The notes beneath the pieces are model-generated. The model was not told the DNA's origin. It searched no databases and worked only from the letters and a program-made list of their open reading frames with translations. From Xanthostigma xanthostigma (Eukaryota > Arthropoda > Insecta > Raphidioptera > Raphidiidae): DNA of 64,000 nt. Made by a program: the position numbers and the translations under genes. Of this stretch, positions 1 through 11,288 are shown piece by piece (positions within the stretch are counted from its first letter, which is position 1; the number at the start of each line of letters is the position of its first letter). The stretch spans positions 47,503,665 through 47,567,664 of the forward strand of contig OY754468.1 in the NCBI GenBank assembly GCA_963575645.1, read 5' to 3'.

Positions 1-420
1 TTGATTTGACATTAGAAAACCGCTCTGAATCGTGACTCACAACTTTAAATTATATTTAACGTGACTTCTGTAATCGTGCACTTGGATATTAAAGCATTTA
101 CTTGAAATAGTCACGTTCAAATAATACCAATTACTGTAATTAGTTTATCATGGCCGTTTTCTGGTAGCTCAGTTGCCTGTCCGTTACTTATAGGAGCACG
201 TTATATGCACTATAAACCAGTTTTTACCCGGCATTGCCCGGAAATGACAGCACTCTGTTATGATGGAGGATCGACAGTAAAGATGTTTACAGTGAAAAAT
301 ATATTGGCATTTTTCCAACCATAACAAATAAGTTTATTCAGTGAATGATTCCATTATTCATCCAACAATTGTAAACAAATATGTGTGGGTCGTCGTAGTG
401 CAAAAATATATCACTGTGAA

Positions 421-526
421 GAGGCAGTAGGAAAAAGTCCCAGCCACATCTGTCCCCGCCAGGATTTGAACCGGTACCTCCCGAATGCCAGTCTAATGCT
501 CTCACCACTACGCTACACCGCTCGAT
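421..526 (-). mobile_element. tRNA-derived SINE, 5' (head) fragment
   Basis: Read on the minus strand, this begins with a Pol III A-box-like stretch (GTAGCGTAGTGGTGAGAG), has a B-box-like stretch (GGTTCAAATCC), and continues into the family body (GGCTGGGACTTTTTCC). The same head occurs in the full copy at 29819-30116 and the interrupted copy ending at 8476. The 3' half of the family is missing here. Confidence 0.8.
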
Positions 527-762
527 CTAAAAACATGAGTAGGTAGATTATTTCAAACAAAGTCGTTTTTGTGTGATTTTCTTACATTGATAAATGCCAT
601 TTTCCAATCGGACAGAGTTGTTTTTTATTCGATGAGTGTAAACACATCATTGACGTCCCATAAATTATGCAGTACAATCCGCATCCGTTGTTGCCAAATT
701 AACAAGTTCCCAAGCATTCTATATTTGTAAGTAAAAACCACCCAAGTAGAATCCGTAATTAA

Positions 763-778
763 TATACAGGGTGTCCCA
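763..778. repeat. Terminal motif of a mariner/IS630-type element
   Basis: The string TATACAGGGTGTCCC is repeated in variant form at about 21331-21345 (reverse orientation), 52677 and 63399. The 63.4-kb copy is linked to a transposase C-terminus, so these are probably terminal inverted repeats of one superfamily. Only the terminus is recognisable here. Confidence 0.4.
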
Positions 779-850
779 CGACATGATTTCCATAGACTGG
801 GACTGTGTTGCTGGGGTGATTTCAAGTCAAAAATGTCTAATGAACATGTA

Positions 851-1175
851 CCCGGAACGCTATCCTAACTGAGCTAGAAGCATTTAAAATTTTAAATAAG
901 TAAGCCCACTAATGCAGGTATTAGGTTCGGCTGTTGGTTTTGTTATTATTAAAAAGACCAGATGGCTGTGAATCACCATTAGTATTTATTCCTGCTGATC
1001 CTGAGACTCTTCGCAGAACTACCACTTCAATTCTAAGACAACTTGGTGGACAATTTGAGCAACTAATTCAATAAAGCGATTTCTTTTTAAATGGTTTTTA
1101 AATTAGTAGGGAATTCCTACTACCACTTATCTAAAATTTCAAATTCTTCTAGTTCAGTTAGGATAGCGTTCCGGG
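851..1175. mobile_element. MITE with TA target duplication (Tc1/mariner-like)
   Basis: Both ends carry the inverted repeat CCCGGAACGCTATCCTAACT, which continues with lower identity for about 50 bases. The ends are flanked by TA at 849-850 and 1176-1177. The interior has no coding capacity. The superfamily is inferred from the TA flank only. Confidence 0.75.
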
Positions 1176-1848
1176 TATATGTTTATTAGTATTTTAAAGT
1201 TTTTAGTTCTAGTGCTGCACAGCCAATATAAAAATACGTTTGACAACGTTTAATCTTAAATTAATAAACGTTTTTCCTGATTGGTCACGAAGTATAGATA
1301 TACAAATGTTGAATATCTATGGAATTAAGTTGAAAATACGGAATTTGAGTGATCCCAACAGGTTGAGTGCTACTGTATAACTTGAGTTAGAAAATCTTTG
1401 CACTTTAGAACGTTAATAAAATTGAAATGAACTCTAAATTGGCAACACTGCGCGCGAGGCCTGTTAGTAACTGTGTTCTCTGTGATGTGCAGAATAGACA
1501 ATGTTTATTTTCTTTCCCATGATAAAGAATTATCCTTGAATGTGTGGCACGTTTACGGGTGTAAAACCTCGCGGGATATTTGTAAACAGTATTGATTCTT
1601 TACTGTTTTACGACCAGTAAACTTCTTCCACTTTGCTTCCAAATAATTGTATTATTGAACTATTTCTCTTCCTTTTTGTAATCTAGTTCCAAAGAACTGT
1701 GGATTACCGTTTAGAATTAGATCTATAAACAGCTCAATCTAAAATAAACGATTTTGAGAAATTCTAAACTTTTGCTGGATGTTAAAAAATGTGTTCAGAA
1801 AATAAATATATTTAACTACTTATAGCTCTAAATAAAACAAACAAAAAA

Positions 1849-2069
1849 TTCCAGCCAATTGCGCGACGAGCCATTCCAGCTTCAAAAATATTGACATTTG
1901 ATATAGTATAATAAAGAGATTAAAATTTCTGATATCGCGTGAGGTGACGCGGGTAATGGCTAGTATCCAATATGATATTTGCTATTTGTTGCCATGGTTT
2001 ACTTACATAATATGTTCCACGTCATGTAAAAATTAATCAAAGAATGCTTAACTAGTTTATTTCTGACAG
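1849..2069 (+). repeat. Dispersed repeat, shared with 52072-52288
   Basis: About 220 bases match 52072-52288 in the same orientation, from CCAGCCAATTG through the shared block ATATCGCGTGAGGTGACGCG to TGTTCCACGTCATG. Ends and class are not determined. The 52-kb copy has a short open frame over part of it; the copy here does not keep that frame, so I do not call a gene. Confidence 0.7.
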
Positions 2070-2399
2070 ATCTACGAAACAAAAGAACAGCTGATTTTTT
2101 TTATTTTCAAAATATTTCCGAAACTATAAAGTTTACAGAAAAAGAATTTAACGAAACTTTCTTGAAAAAATAAATAGAATATAATATAATATAAGCCGTT
2201 ATGAAAAGTATACCATTATTATATAAAAAAACACCGTTGTAGCGTGCGCCGATTTTCCCCTAAACAATAGGGCTCTTCATACTTGCATACCAAACATCCT
2301 CCCAAAATTTGGTTTCAATCCGCTCATCCGTTTGACCTGTATCGTGCTCACAGACAAACGGAAGCACAGAGTTTTTCCAAAAAAAGTGTTTTTTTGTGT

Positions 2400-3490
2400 T
2401 CGGGAACCTCAAAACGAAAAGATATTGTAAAATGTTGAAAAGCGATTTTTAACTTAAACTAATACCATTCTCGTGGGTTGGAATGGTAAAATTAATAATC
2501 AACATAGACCCGCAATTCTAATGTGTCCTTATTGATTAAGACTGTTTTGTTTAGAACTATACGTAGGTAAAATATTCCATTATAGTTCTTTGCAAGATCT
2601 ATAAGTAATTTTTGTCTGGATTCTAATTAATATTTTGATATTTACGCAAAATACTACCCCAATAGTGTTCTCAGCGATCATCAAACGTTAGAGATCAATA
2701 TTTGTTATTTTTATATTTTCTATATCCTTAGTAACTATATAACAAATTTGACATTGTGCCTCATTTTTGACATAAAATTTTAGCAAATTTATCAATTAGT
2801 GAATTTCCAAGCTTTAATGAATCATAGTTGGGTGTATACGTGTATGTATTATTTATTTTATTTTTATGAAATTTAAAATTAATGATTATAAATTGCAGAA
2901 CGTGTCTGGTACAGACGATAAAAATTTTTAACCAAACAATTATTGTGAATTTTATAACCCTGTTAACAATCGTGTTTATGTACTCATTTGTAATAATAAT
3001 AAAATAATAATATATAGTTTTAATTGAATTACAATCTTTTACAATGAGCAAAATTGCTAAATCATTGCGAAAATTATTTGTTATCCAAAATTCGTTTATT
3101 CTAAATAAATTACATATGACATTTTTTTATTTCTATAATCATAAAAAGTAAAAACACATTTCTATATTAAAAATTATTTTATATTTAAAATTAGCCATGA
3201 TCAGCGGTATTGTGCTCTGCCTTTTTGAGTGGAAACGCGATGATATATAGTCCCTCGCGAAGATGATAAGTTTTGAAACGACTTCTTCTTCTACGGTTTT
3301 TTGACAATGGTATAAAGCTTATCCTATTCCACGATGTATAAAACCACTACAGTAAAAGTCTAATCAAAATTCAGTATTCTTAAAGTTAACCTATAGCAAA
3401 CAAACAGACGAACATTCAAAGCGTGCAAAATTTGGACAAAATAATTCCTGTTGTTTGGAATCAAAGTGCGTCACACAGATAGATAGGCAA
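2400..3490. other. No gene recognised
   Basis: This is very AT-rich sequence. A 96-codon minus-strand open frame at 2761-3051 has the low-complexity Ile/Tyr/Asn/Lys composition expected of chance frames in AT-rich DNA. Upstream, about 2240-2400 resembles part of the repeat at 8590-8630 (shared CCCAAAATTTGGTTTCAATC). Confidence 0.6.
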
Positions 3491-3567
3491 CCATATAGTC
3501 CAAAAGATATCATACATTTTTCGGTAGATATTTGACGCAGCGTGAAACTAGTGTAGTAATACTTCTT

Positions 3568-4125
3568 TTTTATTACTCATGCGGGAAAAGTGGTATCTTT
3601 ACGCATGCTGTTACGGTTGAAAAGTGGCTATTTTCATTTGCGTGCGCAAGCTTTATTAAATTTTATTACTCATGCGGAAAAAGTGGTATCTTTACGCATG
3701 CTGTTACGGTTGAAAAGTGGCTATTTTCATTTGCGTGCGCAAGCTTTATTAAATTTTATTACTCATGCGGGAAAAGTGGTATCTTTACGCATGCTGTTAC
3801 GGTTGAAAAGTGGCTATTTTCATTTGCGTGCGCAAGCTTTATTAAATTTTATTACTCATGCGGGAAAAGTGGTATCTTTACGCATGCTGTTACGGTTGAA
3901 AAGTGGCTATTTTCATTTGCGTGCGCAAGCTTTATTAAATTTTATTACTCATGCGGGAAAAGTGGTATCTTTACGCATGCTGTTACGGTTGAAAAGTGGC
4001 TATTTTCATTTGCGTGCGCAAGCTTTATTAAATTTTATTACTCATGCGGGAAAAGTGGTATCTTTACGCATGCTGTTACGGTTGAGAAGTGGCTATTTTC
4101 ATTTGGGTGCGCAAACTTTATTTGT
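3568..4125 (+). repeat. 93-bp tandem array, six units
   Basis: Six head-to-tail copies of a 93-bp unit begin at 3568, 3661, 3754, 3847, 3940 and 4033. The first five are almost identical and the last diverges near its end. Because 93 is divisible by three, long open frames run through the array in more than one frame (267 and 194 codons); these are artefacts of the period. The following sequence (4240-4300, with GTCGCACTAGTTGCACAATA) resembles the end of the foldback at 7087-7217, so the array may lie inside a related MITE. Confidence 0.95.
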
Positions 4126-4329
4126 CGCACTGAAATTATTGTTTGCCGCACGCAAATTCAGAGTTATCATATAGTTACCAATACTGAATATGACATAAAA
4201 AATGTGTATTTTAAAATTGAACATATTTTGTTCTGGGAATTTTTCTCGTGCGGCATTGTCGCACTAGTTGCACAATATACTATTGTAATGCCTGAACACA
4301 AAATAAAGACCTGGCTGAAGGGTAGTGAG

Positions 4330-5015
4330 GCCTAGCGAAGTCATGAATTTTTAACTTTGTGAAATTTTATTTGCCAATAAAGTCCTTTAGGCATTTTGAA
4401 ATTTTAATAGCTTCAAATTTAGTCTTTAATGAAATAAAAAATAAATAAACTAGATCATTTAGTCGGATCTAAATGTCTGCCAATCGGTTACAAAACTGTC
4501 CATTAAAGTGCGAGTAAGACGCTACGGATAGCATAAGAAGTAATCATTTCCGAAAAATGTAATTTCAATTTAGTAGCTCAATAATAGTTTTACGTAAAAC
4601 CATAACACACTTTTAAATTTAATTTGATTATATCCAGAGCTTACATAAAAAGTCATAAACAAGAAAACTCTTTAAAAACACACTGTGTTGTTGATGTTGT
4701 TGTGTTTTTTTATTCTTTTTTTTTTGTAAAGCCTATCCAGCTATGTCAACGACTTTACAGCTGTCAGCCAAAGTTTAATCAGCGTCATTTGACACTGCGG
4801 AAGTAGAGTTAACGCTACGTTGGTAGAATACAACAATGTGGTGGAGGTAGTGAATGCGGTGGGAATGGAGTGTCGCTTTACACTAAATTAATGTTCAAAG
4901 TGAACCACGCTTGCTTACTTTAAAGTGCCAACACGAAGACAACAAAAAATCTATAGCTGATTTTCAATTATTTTTTTAAACGCAATGAACTATTTGTTTT
5001 CAATTAAAAATTATA
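4330..5015. other. No gene recognised
   Basis: AT-rich sequence between the 93-bp array and the hAT MITE. I see no conserved motif, exon or repeat boundary in it. Confidence 0.5.
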
Positions 5016-5022
5016 TTTCAAT

Positions 5023-5996
5023 TAGTGATGTGCCGGATATCCGTAACCGTATCAGTTAGTTTTTGGCGCATCTTTTACCTTATTAATTTTCAATTCATAG
5101 ATGAAATATAATATACAGATTGTATCAAATCAAAACGGTCCATAGGACATTCTATGTGTAAGACAGAGACGATATATAAAGATCTAAAGCAGTAAGTAAG
5201 AATGAGATAAATGATCGCTTATATAGTTACTGTGGTTACGTAAATAAATTATTACGTACACTGTAAATCTTTTTACCAATTTATCAATTAAAACAACTAC
5301 AAATAAATTTATTATGTTGGCGGTTGAATTACCACCATAAAACCATTTAATTGTTTGGATTTTTTCCCGAACAGTATAAACAGCCATTTTATCAATAATT
5401 TCACTAGTGAATACTGACATTTGATAAAATTATGATTTTTACTGTAGAAAACAAAGACGATACTATCAGATTGTATAGCCACAGTAACTAGCTATTAGCG
5501 ATCATTTATCTCATTCTTACTTACTGCTTTAGTGCTTTATATAATATAGTCTCTGTCTTACACACAGAATGTTCTATGGACTGTTTTGATTTGATACAAT
5601 CTGCATATAGGTGATTAGGTAATAATTAAAAACTGTTAAATTCCATTCAGATTATTTTTTAAAATCGTATTTGGCACCTTTATATTGCAAACATTTATAG
5701 TAGTACCATACCAATAGTATATTACTCAAAGGTACTAAAAAACTGTCTTTATAATGAGATATTGCACATCGATCTTTAAAAAGAGACAATCTGTTATGAG
5801 AGTTAACTCTTAAAGATGTCAATAACTTTTTTTCATAACAGATAGTCTCTTTCCAAAAGATCGATGTGCAATATTTACTGCCGCGAACTCTAAGAAAGTT
5901 AAGATCCGTATCTTTATCCGCGGACCTTGAAACCAAATATCCGTATTCAGATCCATAACCGCGGAAATACATTTTTAACGATCCGGCACATCACTA
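5023..5996. mobile_element. hAT MITE carrying a nested foldback
   Basis: The termini are TAGTGATGTGCCGGAT and its reverse complement. Flanking 8-mers ATTTCAAT (5015-5022) and ATATCAAT (5997-6004) match at seven of eight positions, as expected for a hAT target duplication. A second copy at 55331-55853 has a perfect duplication and lacks the block at 5116-5603, so that block is a later insertion. A strong internal hairpin (about 5755-5870) is shared by both copies. Confidence 0.9.
5116..5603. mobile_element. Foldback MITE nested in the hAT MITE
   Basis: Inverted arms of about 110 bases start CAGATTGTATCAAATCAAAA and end with the reverse complement; they share ATAAATGATCGCT internally. The element is absent from the sister hAT MITE at 55.3 kb, which therefore acts as an empty site. 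A possible short target duplication is ATATA/CATATA; the superfamily is undetermined. Confidence 0.85.
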
Positions 5997-6181
5997 ATAT
6001 CAATACAAATCATAATTTTTATAACGAAATTTTGTACAATGTTTATTTTCATATTGGTCAGAACAATTTTATTTAAAAACATTTCATGATATTTTTAAAT
6101 TTAAAAACTGTTGAAATTCATAATATATGATCATGTATATTTACAATAATTTGCATAATTTACCATCTCAACTTGCATTGA

Positions 6182-6220
6182 GGCCCTGATGATGAAAATA
6201 TATTTTTCGAAACGTTGGCC
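6182..6220 (+). ncRNA. Hammerhead-ribozyme-like motif
   Basis: GGCC, then CTGATGA, one spacer base, an A/T-rich hairpin (GAAAA...TTTTC), then GAAACGTT and GGCC. The two GGCC strands can form stem I, CTGATGA and GAAA are the hammerhead core, ACGT would be a minimal stem III, and the second T would be the cleavage site. A sister copy with the same flanks is at 21356-21394. The extra base before stem II departs from the canonical motif. Function is inferred from motif only. Confidence 0.5.
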
Positions 6221-6849
6221 ACAAGCGATACTCTGGTAAAGCTTATTTTTCAATTGTTCCTCACACCAAATAAATCTTCAATATGCCGTTAGTAATTACA
6301 TTGTGAAGTATAATCATTAGCTACTATTTTGGTGCCATACTATAAGTTTATTTCAAACTTGCGAAATTCAAATCACAAAATTTTATTTTGATTTAAATAA
6401 CTTGTGGTTATTCACTGTTAATAGTTTTGTCCGGGACGATTAATTTGTTTTAAACATCCCTGTACTATTCCGAACTTGTCTTGAGTAAGCCAAATACAAA
6501 GCAACTATAAAGTTGAAACCAATTAAATTAAGTGGTTTTGAAACGATGTTGTATCATGTCTTCAAAAGAACATTAAATTAATATATCTGAGGTAAGCTTC
6601 AACGCGTTAAAGCTAGCAAATGATGTCTTAGTTAAGCTCCATTACAACAACAAAGGGATCAAAGGTCAAACCACATTACATAAAGGTCATCCAGTTATTA
6701 CTCCTAGAGACATAGAGTACTCTTATCGTTTGACGTTTATTTAGAAATGAACGATTAATGAGTGATACATTTCTGGGTCACTAATAGAGCGATATACAAT
6801 AATTTACAATGAATTCTGAAAATCGTCTATCAATCAAAATAATATAATA

Positions 6850-6974
6850 ATAATAATGTGTTTAACGTCCGTTTCTCGACTTTATGTCATAACAAACGCT
6901 ATTCGCACAATTACTTTTTTTTTCTACCACACTTCCCGTTATTTTCTACAATTTTTAAACTTCAACTTAATTAA
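6850..6974 (-). mobile_element. SINE, 3' part of an interrupted copy
   Basis: This matches the 3' part of the tRNA-derived SINE at 23412-23650, including the ATT-repeat tail and TGTGTTTAACGTCCG. It stops at CTTCAACTTAA, and the family resumes at 8191 (ATAGCAATGGGCGAATC) on the far side of the TTAA-flanked element. The two pieces were one SINE. Confidence 0.85.
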
Positions 6975-7086
6975 GGAGGTTGATCCGTTACAGTCCCAAT
7001 CAAAAGTAAGTCGAATTCTAAATGGGAACTTTTATAGTTTATAAGTCGATGATACCAATAAATTATTGTCATAAAGGCATAAATAA

Positions 7087-7217
7087 TAGTATATTGTGCG
7101 ACTAGTGAGAGAAGGAGAAGATTCCATGAGCGTGAAATTTGCCGCACGAGCGCAGCGAGTGCGGTAAAACACACGCGAGTGGAATATTCTCCTTCGATCA
7201 ATAGTCGCACATAATAC
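7087..7217. mobile_element. Foldback element, nested (first of a pair)
   Basis: Inverted arms (GTATATTGTGCGACTA... and ...TAGTCGCACATAATAC) enclose a second inverted segment containing CCGCACGAGCGCAGCG. It is absent from the sister copy of the host element at 58.1 kb. Confidence 0.8.
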
Positions 7218-7609
7218 TTTATTCAACTAGCAGGAGTAATATGTAATCGGGGCCCTGATAAAAGAGGGAAAAATAATAAATCACTTCATTGATTGACGTA
7301 CCACCGTCAGTGTATACACAAGATTGCCATGATTTCGCTGAATTGCGATGCTGTTTTCATATAAGTATACAATACCGCCTACCACGCTCCTATTGGTCCA
7401 GAAGCTACTTGCAGTTTTTTTCATTATTTAGCGCTTGGGCTTGCTACTGAGTTTCTATTGGTCCAGAAAATTCATTATTACACTAGTGAAGTAATATATG
7501 ATTTCTCCCACGCCAGAAAATTCATTATTACACTATAGTGAAGTAATATATTATTTCTCCCACGTTTAGCAGGGCCCCGAAATTACATATTACTCACGCG
7601 TGTTGAATA
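7218..7609. mobile_element. MITE with about 65-bp inverted termini (second of the pair)
   Basis: The termini start TTATTCAAC and share GAGTAATATGTAAT and GGGGCCCTG before running into AAATAATA...TCACTTC. The element abuts the preceding foldback directly. Two near-identical blocks around ATTCATTATTACACTA form a short internal duplication at about 7460-7560. Confidence 0.8.
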
Positions 7610-8187
7610 AATATATTTTTTTTAATATTAATTAATTATTTTAGGTTTTTTATACTTAATGAACTAGCTTTTGTATTTTTTGTACAAAGTTAGGTTAAAA
7701 AAAATAAATTTATGTAAATATCTGTATTTTACATATTTTTTGCAGTAAATAATTGAAAAAAGAAATTAGAAGTAATAAAAATTAAAATTAAATCATTAAA
7801 AAGTTGAAAATTCAGTTAAAATTTGTTAAACTGTCAATAATAAAAGTCCATAATCGAAAAGTGCTAAGGTTTAATAATTTTTTTATTGATTAAACTAATT
7901 AAATTGGAAAAAATATTAAAATATGCGTAAGACATTGATGCTTTACATAGATAGTTTTCGGAACTGTTGACATTATTTGCTTATTTGCAAAAAATTAAAA
8001 TGAACAGTTTGCATGCTAGGTGGACATATTTTCCATAAGACTACATGTAAAAGTTTTTTTTAATTTTTAACTTTATAAATCTCCTAATGATTTTGGATTT
8101 TTTACAGAAAATTTTGTCATAAAAAATCTATTAAAAAAACTTTATTTCAGATTTTTTTCATTATCTTCGTAAAACGGCTCAACCTCC

Positions 8188-8476
8188 TTAATAGCAATGG
8201 GCGAATCAAGGAATTTTTAGGAAATTGGCATAAGATAGGCAAATTTTGAGCATAGGAGTTTGACAGGTAATCTGCCATGGCCTTGAATAAGGAACCATCT
8301 CGATATTTATCTAGAATTGTTGAGGGAAACCATGGAGAACCTCAACAAGATGGCCGGTACAGGAATTACCGTTTCTGTGAGAGGCAGTGGAAAAAACTCC
8401 CAGCCACATCTGCCCCCGCCGGGATTCGAACCCGGTACCTCTTGAATGCGAGTCTAGTTCTCTTACCGCTACGCTA
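8188..8476 (-). mobile_element. SINE, 5' part of the interrupted copy
   Basis: On the minus strand this carries the tRNA-like head (B-box GGTTCGAATCC), the body CCAGATAAATATCGAGATGG in slightly altered form, and the downstream block CCTGTCAAACTCCTATGC. It ends against the TTAA of the inserted transposon. It continues the piece at 6850-6974. Confidence 0.85.
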
Positions 8477-8517
8477 CTTCTGTGAATCGTGTACATCAAG
8501 TGTTAATAAAAAAAAAA

Positions 8518-9178
8518 TTGGTTGTCTGTAAAGTCGGTTTACGGACGATAGTTTTACGTGATAACGTATTCCGTAATACATAACCTAAACCTCCCAAAAT
8601 TTGGTTTCAATCCGCTTATCCTTGGTGTCGGAATGATAAGAAATGTCAAAAGTGACGTTTGCAACTGTCAAAGTATTATGTTCTAATAATAATTAGTTAT
8701 TCCAATACTTAACTTAGAAGGCGTTGCATTTCACAAAATATACTAATGTCAAAAAATTGAATTAAATTAAACATTAGAAATGCAGCCGGTTTCATGTTAA
8801 GACAAGACATACGTTATTTTCTAATTTCCATGTACGGCAAACAAAGACGACCGACCGCGTCGCGCCATGCATTAGACAACATTGCATTTATACAGCTATT
8901 TTTCTATATAAATTTGTATAAAAAAACTGTTTAGGCAAATTCTGTTATACGAAATCTATGTAAAATGTTCTCCTCTTTCGTTTAAGACCGTTTCAAACCG
9001 ATCTGATTTAAATTGAGCGAGAAATTAGCAAAAAGCACGCACAGGGTCTGGCGGAACGTTACGCGTTACGAACGTTAGGATTTAGGAACGTTACACTTTT
9101 TCGTGCATGCAGCCGGTGTTTTATCAATTTATAAGATTGGTGATTCATCAATTTATAAGACGTTATCACGTCAAAAAA
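8518..9178 (+). repeat. Family A repeat, long copy
   Basis: It starts TTGGTTGTCTGTAAAGTC, with TTTTACGTGATAACGT close behind, and ends ACGTTATCACGTCAAAA. Those two blocks are inverted, so they may be the true termini. Short versions (about 185-216 bases) at 28205, 46600 and 47894 keep both ends but lack the interior. This copy ends 77 bases before the exon at 9256. I could not assign a class. Confidence 0.75.
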
Positions 9179-9255
9179 ACTTTAAGATGAGACTAAACAT
9201 TTATCGTGTAGGAAGTTTATCAGCGACGTGATTTCCTTTCTGATATTGTTCCCAG

Positions 9256-9408
9256 GTCACCGAGCGCATACGGTATTCGTCGGAGTCCATCTCCCGGGGG
9301 AGAAGCGCCATTCGCATCGCAGACACCACAAACACCACCATACCAAAGGGTCGGGAGCTAGCGGCAGCGATAATGAAGAGTGCAGGACGCCGGACGAAGA
9401 TCGACCAA
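9256..9408 (+). CDS. Ndae1: SLC4 sodium-driven bicarbonate/anion exchanger, His-rich N-terminal exon
   Basis: This internal exon encodes part of the N-terminal cytoplasmic region of a sodium-coupled bicarbonate transporter, a plasma-membrane protein that regulates cell pH. It reads (G)HRAHTVFVGVHLPG, then a His/Arg run (HSHRRHHKHHHTKG), then an acidic stretch ending DEDRP. The GHRxHTxxVxV motif followed by a basic His run is characteristic of the SLC4A7/A8/A10 and insect Ndae1 group. The exon is bounded by CCCAG and the donor GTAAGT. It is 153 bases long, phase 1 at both ends, and joins in frame to the exon at 46180. A start codon or upstream exon was not found; the ATG at 9228 lies in the intron. 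Family assignment is firm; the gene symbol follows Drosophila usage. Confidence 0.92.
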
Positions 9409-9481
9409 GTAAGTTCCCTTTAACTTCTCATTCACTGAATTAACTGCTTTCGGTTCGGCCTTGCCTTGCTCAACACGGATT

Positions 9482-9995
9482 CAAGGTTGCCAACTTGGGG
9501 TTTTTTTGTCCCTAAATTTGGGGGGATAAAATGTAAAATTTCTTTAGGAGTAATTTTAGGGACACAAAAGAAAACTTAAAATTTTTCTATCAGACATTAA
9601 ATGCATTACAAAACCGACTCATTGTTAAATATCTATTTACTAAGTAGTAATCTAAGTCCTAATGATATAGTATTATAGTAACATGATAACATCATTTGGC
9701 GCTCGGTCTCCAATATCAGAATACCTGTACAGTTATAAAGCGGCAAACATTGTTGAAGATGAGTTAACAAAGAATTCCGATTATTGTAACTGTAGAACAA
9801 TCATTTTTTTATTGTTAACTTATCTTCAACAAAGTTTGCCGCTTTGCCAACGGTATTGACTATTCTGCTATGTAAGGAGACCGAGCGCGCTCTGTCGTAA
9901 TACGATAGATATATATTTTTTTCAAAGGAAAACAATTATTTTTTTAGGGGATTTTTACGGATATTTCAGCTTGTTTTTAGGAGTTGGCAACCCTG
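9482..9995. mobile_element. hAT-like MITE
   Basis: The termini CAAGGTTGCCAACT and AGTTGGCAACCCTG are inverted. The flanking 8-mers CACGGATT and TACAGATT match at six of eight positions, suggesting an old hAT insertion. It lies 74 bases past the exon donor and contains the nested hairpin at 9699-9890. Confidence 0.75.
9699..9890. mobile_element. Foldback hairpin nested in the hAT MITE
   Basis: Arms begin GCGCTCGGTCTCC and share AAAGCGGCAAAC and a TTGAAGAT...GTTAAC segment. With little loop left, the whole segment could fold as one hairpin of about 85-base arms. Confidence 0.8.
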
Positions 9996-11288
9996 TACAG
10001 ATTACAAGCAGTGGCTGATTAACCGTTTGGGAAATAGGAGGCCTATTCTAAGCGCAATTCAATTTGGAAAGAACGATTTGAATCTGTTTTTGATACCGTT
10101 ATAATTTTTTTATATTTATTAAAATGTTAAAACTAAGTAGGTTTTATCTTGGCTTTTAGAGACCCTCAAGTCCGCTATTTTTGTGCCTGTTTGATATTCC
10201 GCCGCTTACAAGGTGTACTAAAAATGATTTGTAACTGAAAAATGAAAGAAAATATCGTTTCTCTTCTACGTTAAACCAATGAGTAGAATAATATCGTAAA
10301 ATATAAGCGATTTTTCAAAATTATGTTTATGAAAAAAAGCTTTATTTAATATTTCAATTAGGACGTTTCCCTATTTTTTTTAACTCTTAAACACGGTCCT
10401 AAAAATTACAAAATGAATGAATAATTTGAAAAATAACAAAAGACCACTATTCCGTTCTCAGTGCAAGTGACGTCATTCGGCACAAATGTAATATTTACAG
10501 TACCTAACTAATAATATGGCAAGTTATGAATACAACAGAGAAATAACAGTTGAATTGAATAGATGTAAAAGTCTTGAAATGATGACTGAATATTACTTAT
10601 TAGTTACTATAAGTACTATTATAACACACCATGCCGCGCGACGTCATAATGGATGTCCAGATGTTGATCAATTTCGTGTGCAAAACACAATTAAAGAAGT
10701 TTCACTTATGTAGTGTGACCTGGTTAGTAGTGAGCGTAACGGTTCTAACTTATATACCACGGTGAAAATGGAAAATGTGGCTAAAAAGTTTCACTTAAAT
10801 AAATAAAATTCTAAAGGAAATTTCGAGATTCGTCATTTATTTAGCTTAAAGTTAGGTAGATAAATATGTGGACACTACCGATGTTACATTTTTTTTTATC
10901 TATAAATAACCTCTGAGTATGCTATTGATCTGCAATCAATATTGCAGAAGCATCGAGTCGTTTTTCGGTAATCGATTTAACTATATCACAAATCAGAAAC
11001 CGTCTTTTATTTTACAAGAACGCATTCGTGAAATGTAGTGAAAACTCGACGGAAATTACGTTTCCATTCACGCTTATTTAACTTGAACGAAAACCAATAA
11101 CAAGGAATGGATCGATATGCACCCTTATCAGGACAAGCCAAACAGTTGTCAATCCTTTTTATACAAGAGGTTTGTTTTTAGATGCTGTCAATTTCTTATA
11201 ATAAAACCACTTACCTACAAATCATAAACAAGAGTAAAATTTTTTTTAAATTTCCTTTTTCTAGACCGTATCTTCAACATATTTATAT

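Larger units (their letters stand above)
6975..8187. mobile_element. TTAA-flanked DNA transposon, non-autonomous, inserted in a SINE
   Basis: The ends GGAGGTTGATCCGTTAC and AAACGGCTCAACCTCC are inverted, with TTAA on both sides (6971-6974 and 8188-8191). A second, reversed copy at 57599-58281 lacks the 7086-7609 segment, which is therefore a later insertion. TTAA targeting recalls piggyBac, but the termini lack the usual CCC start, so the class is open. No transposase frame is visible. Confidence 0.85.

Noticed and set aside
421..526. A standalone tRNA gene on the minus strand
   Set aside because: The A- and B-box region is tRNA-like but continues into the SINE body found in other copies, and it does not fold into a complete cloverleaf.
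3532..4335. 267-codon and 194-codon open frames as real proteins
   Set aside because: Both are produced by a 93-bp tandem repeat whose period is a multiple of three; the repetition of the same residues in both registers is a by-product.
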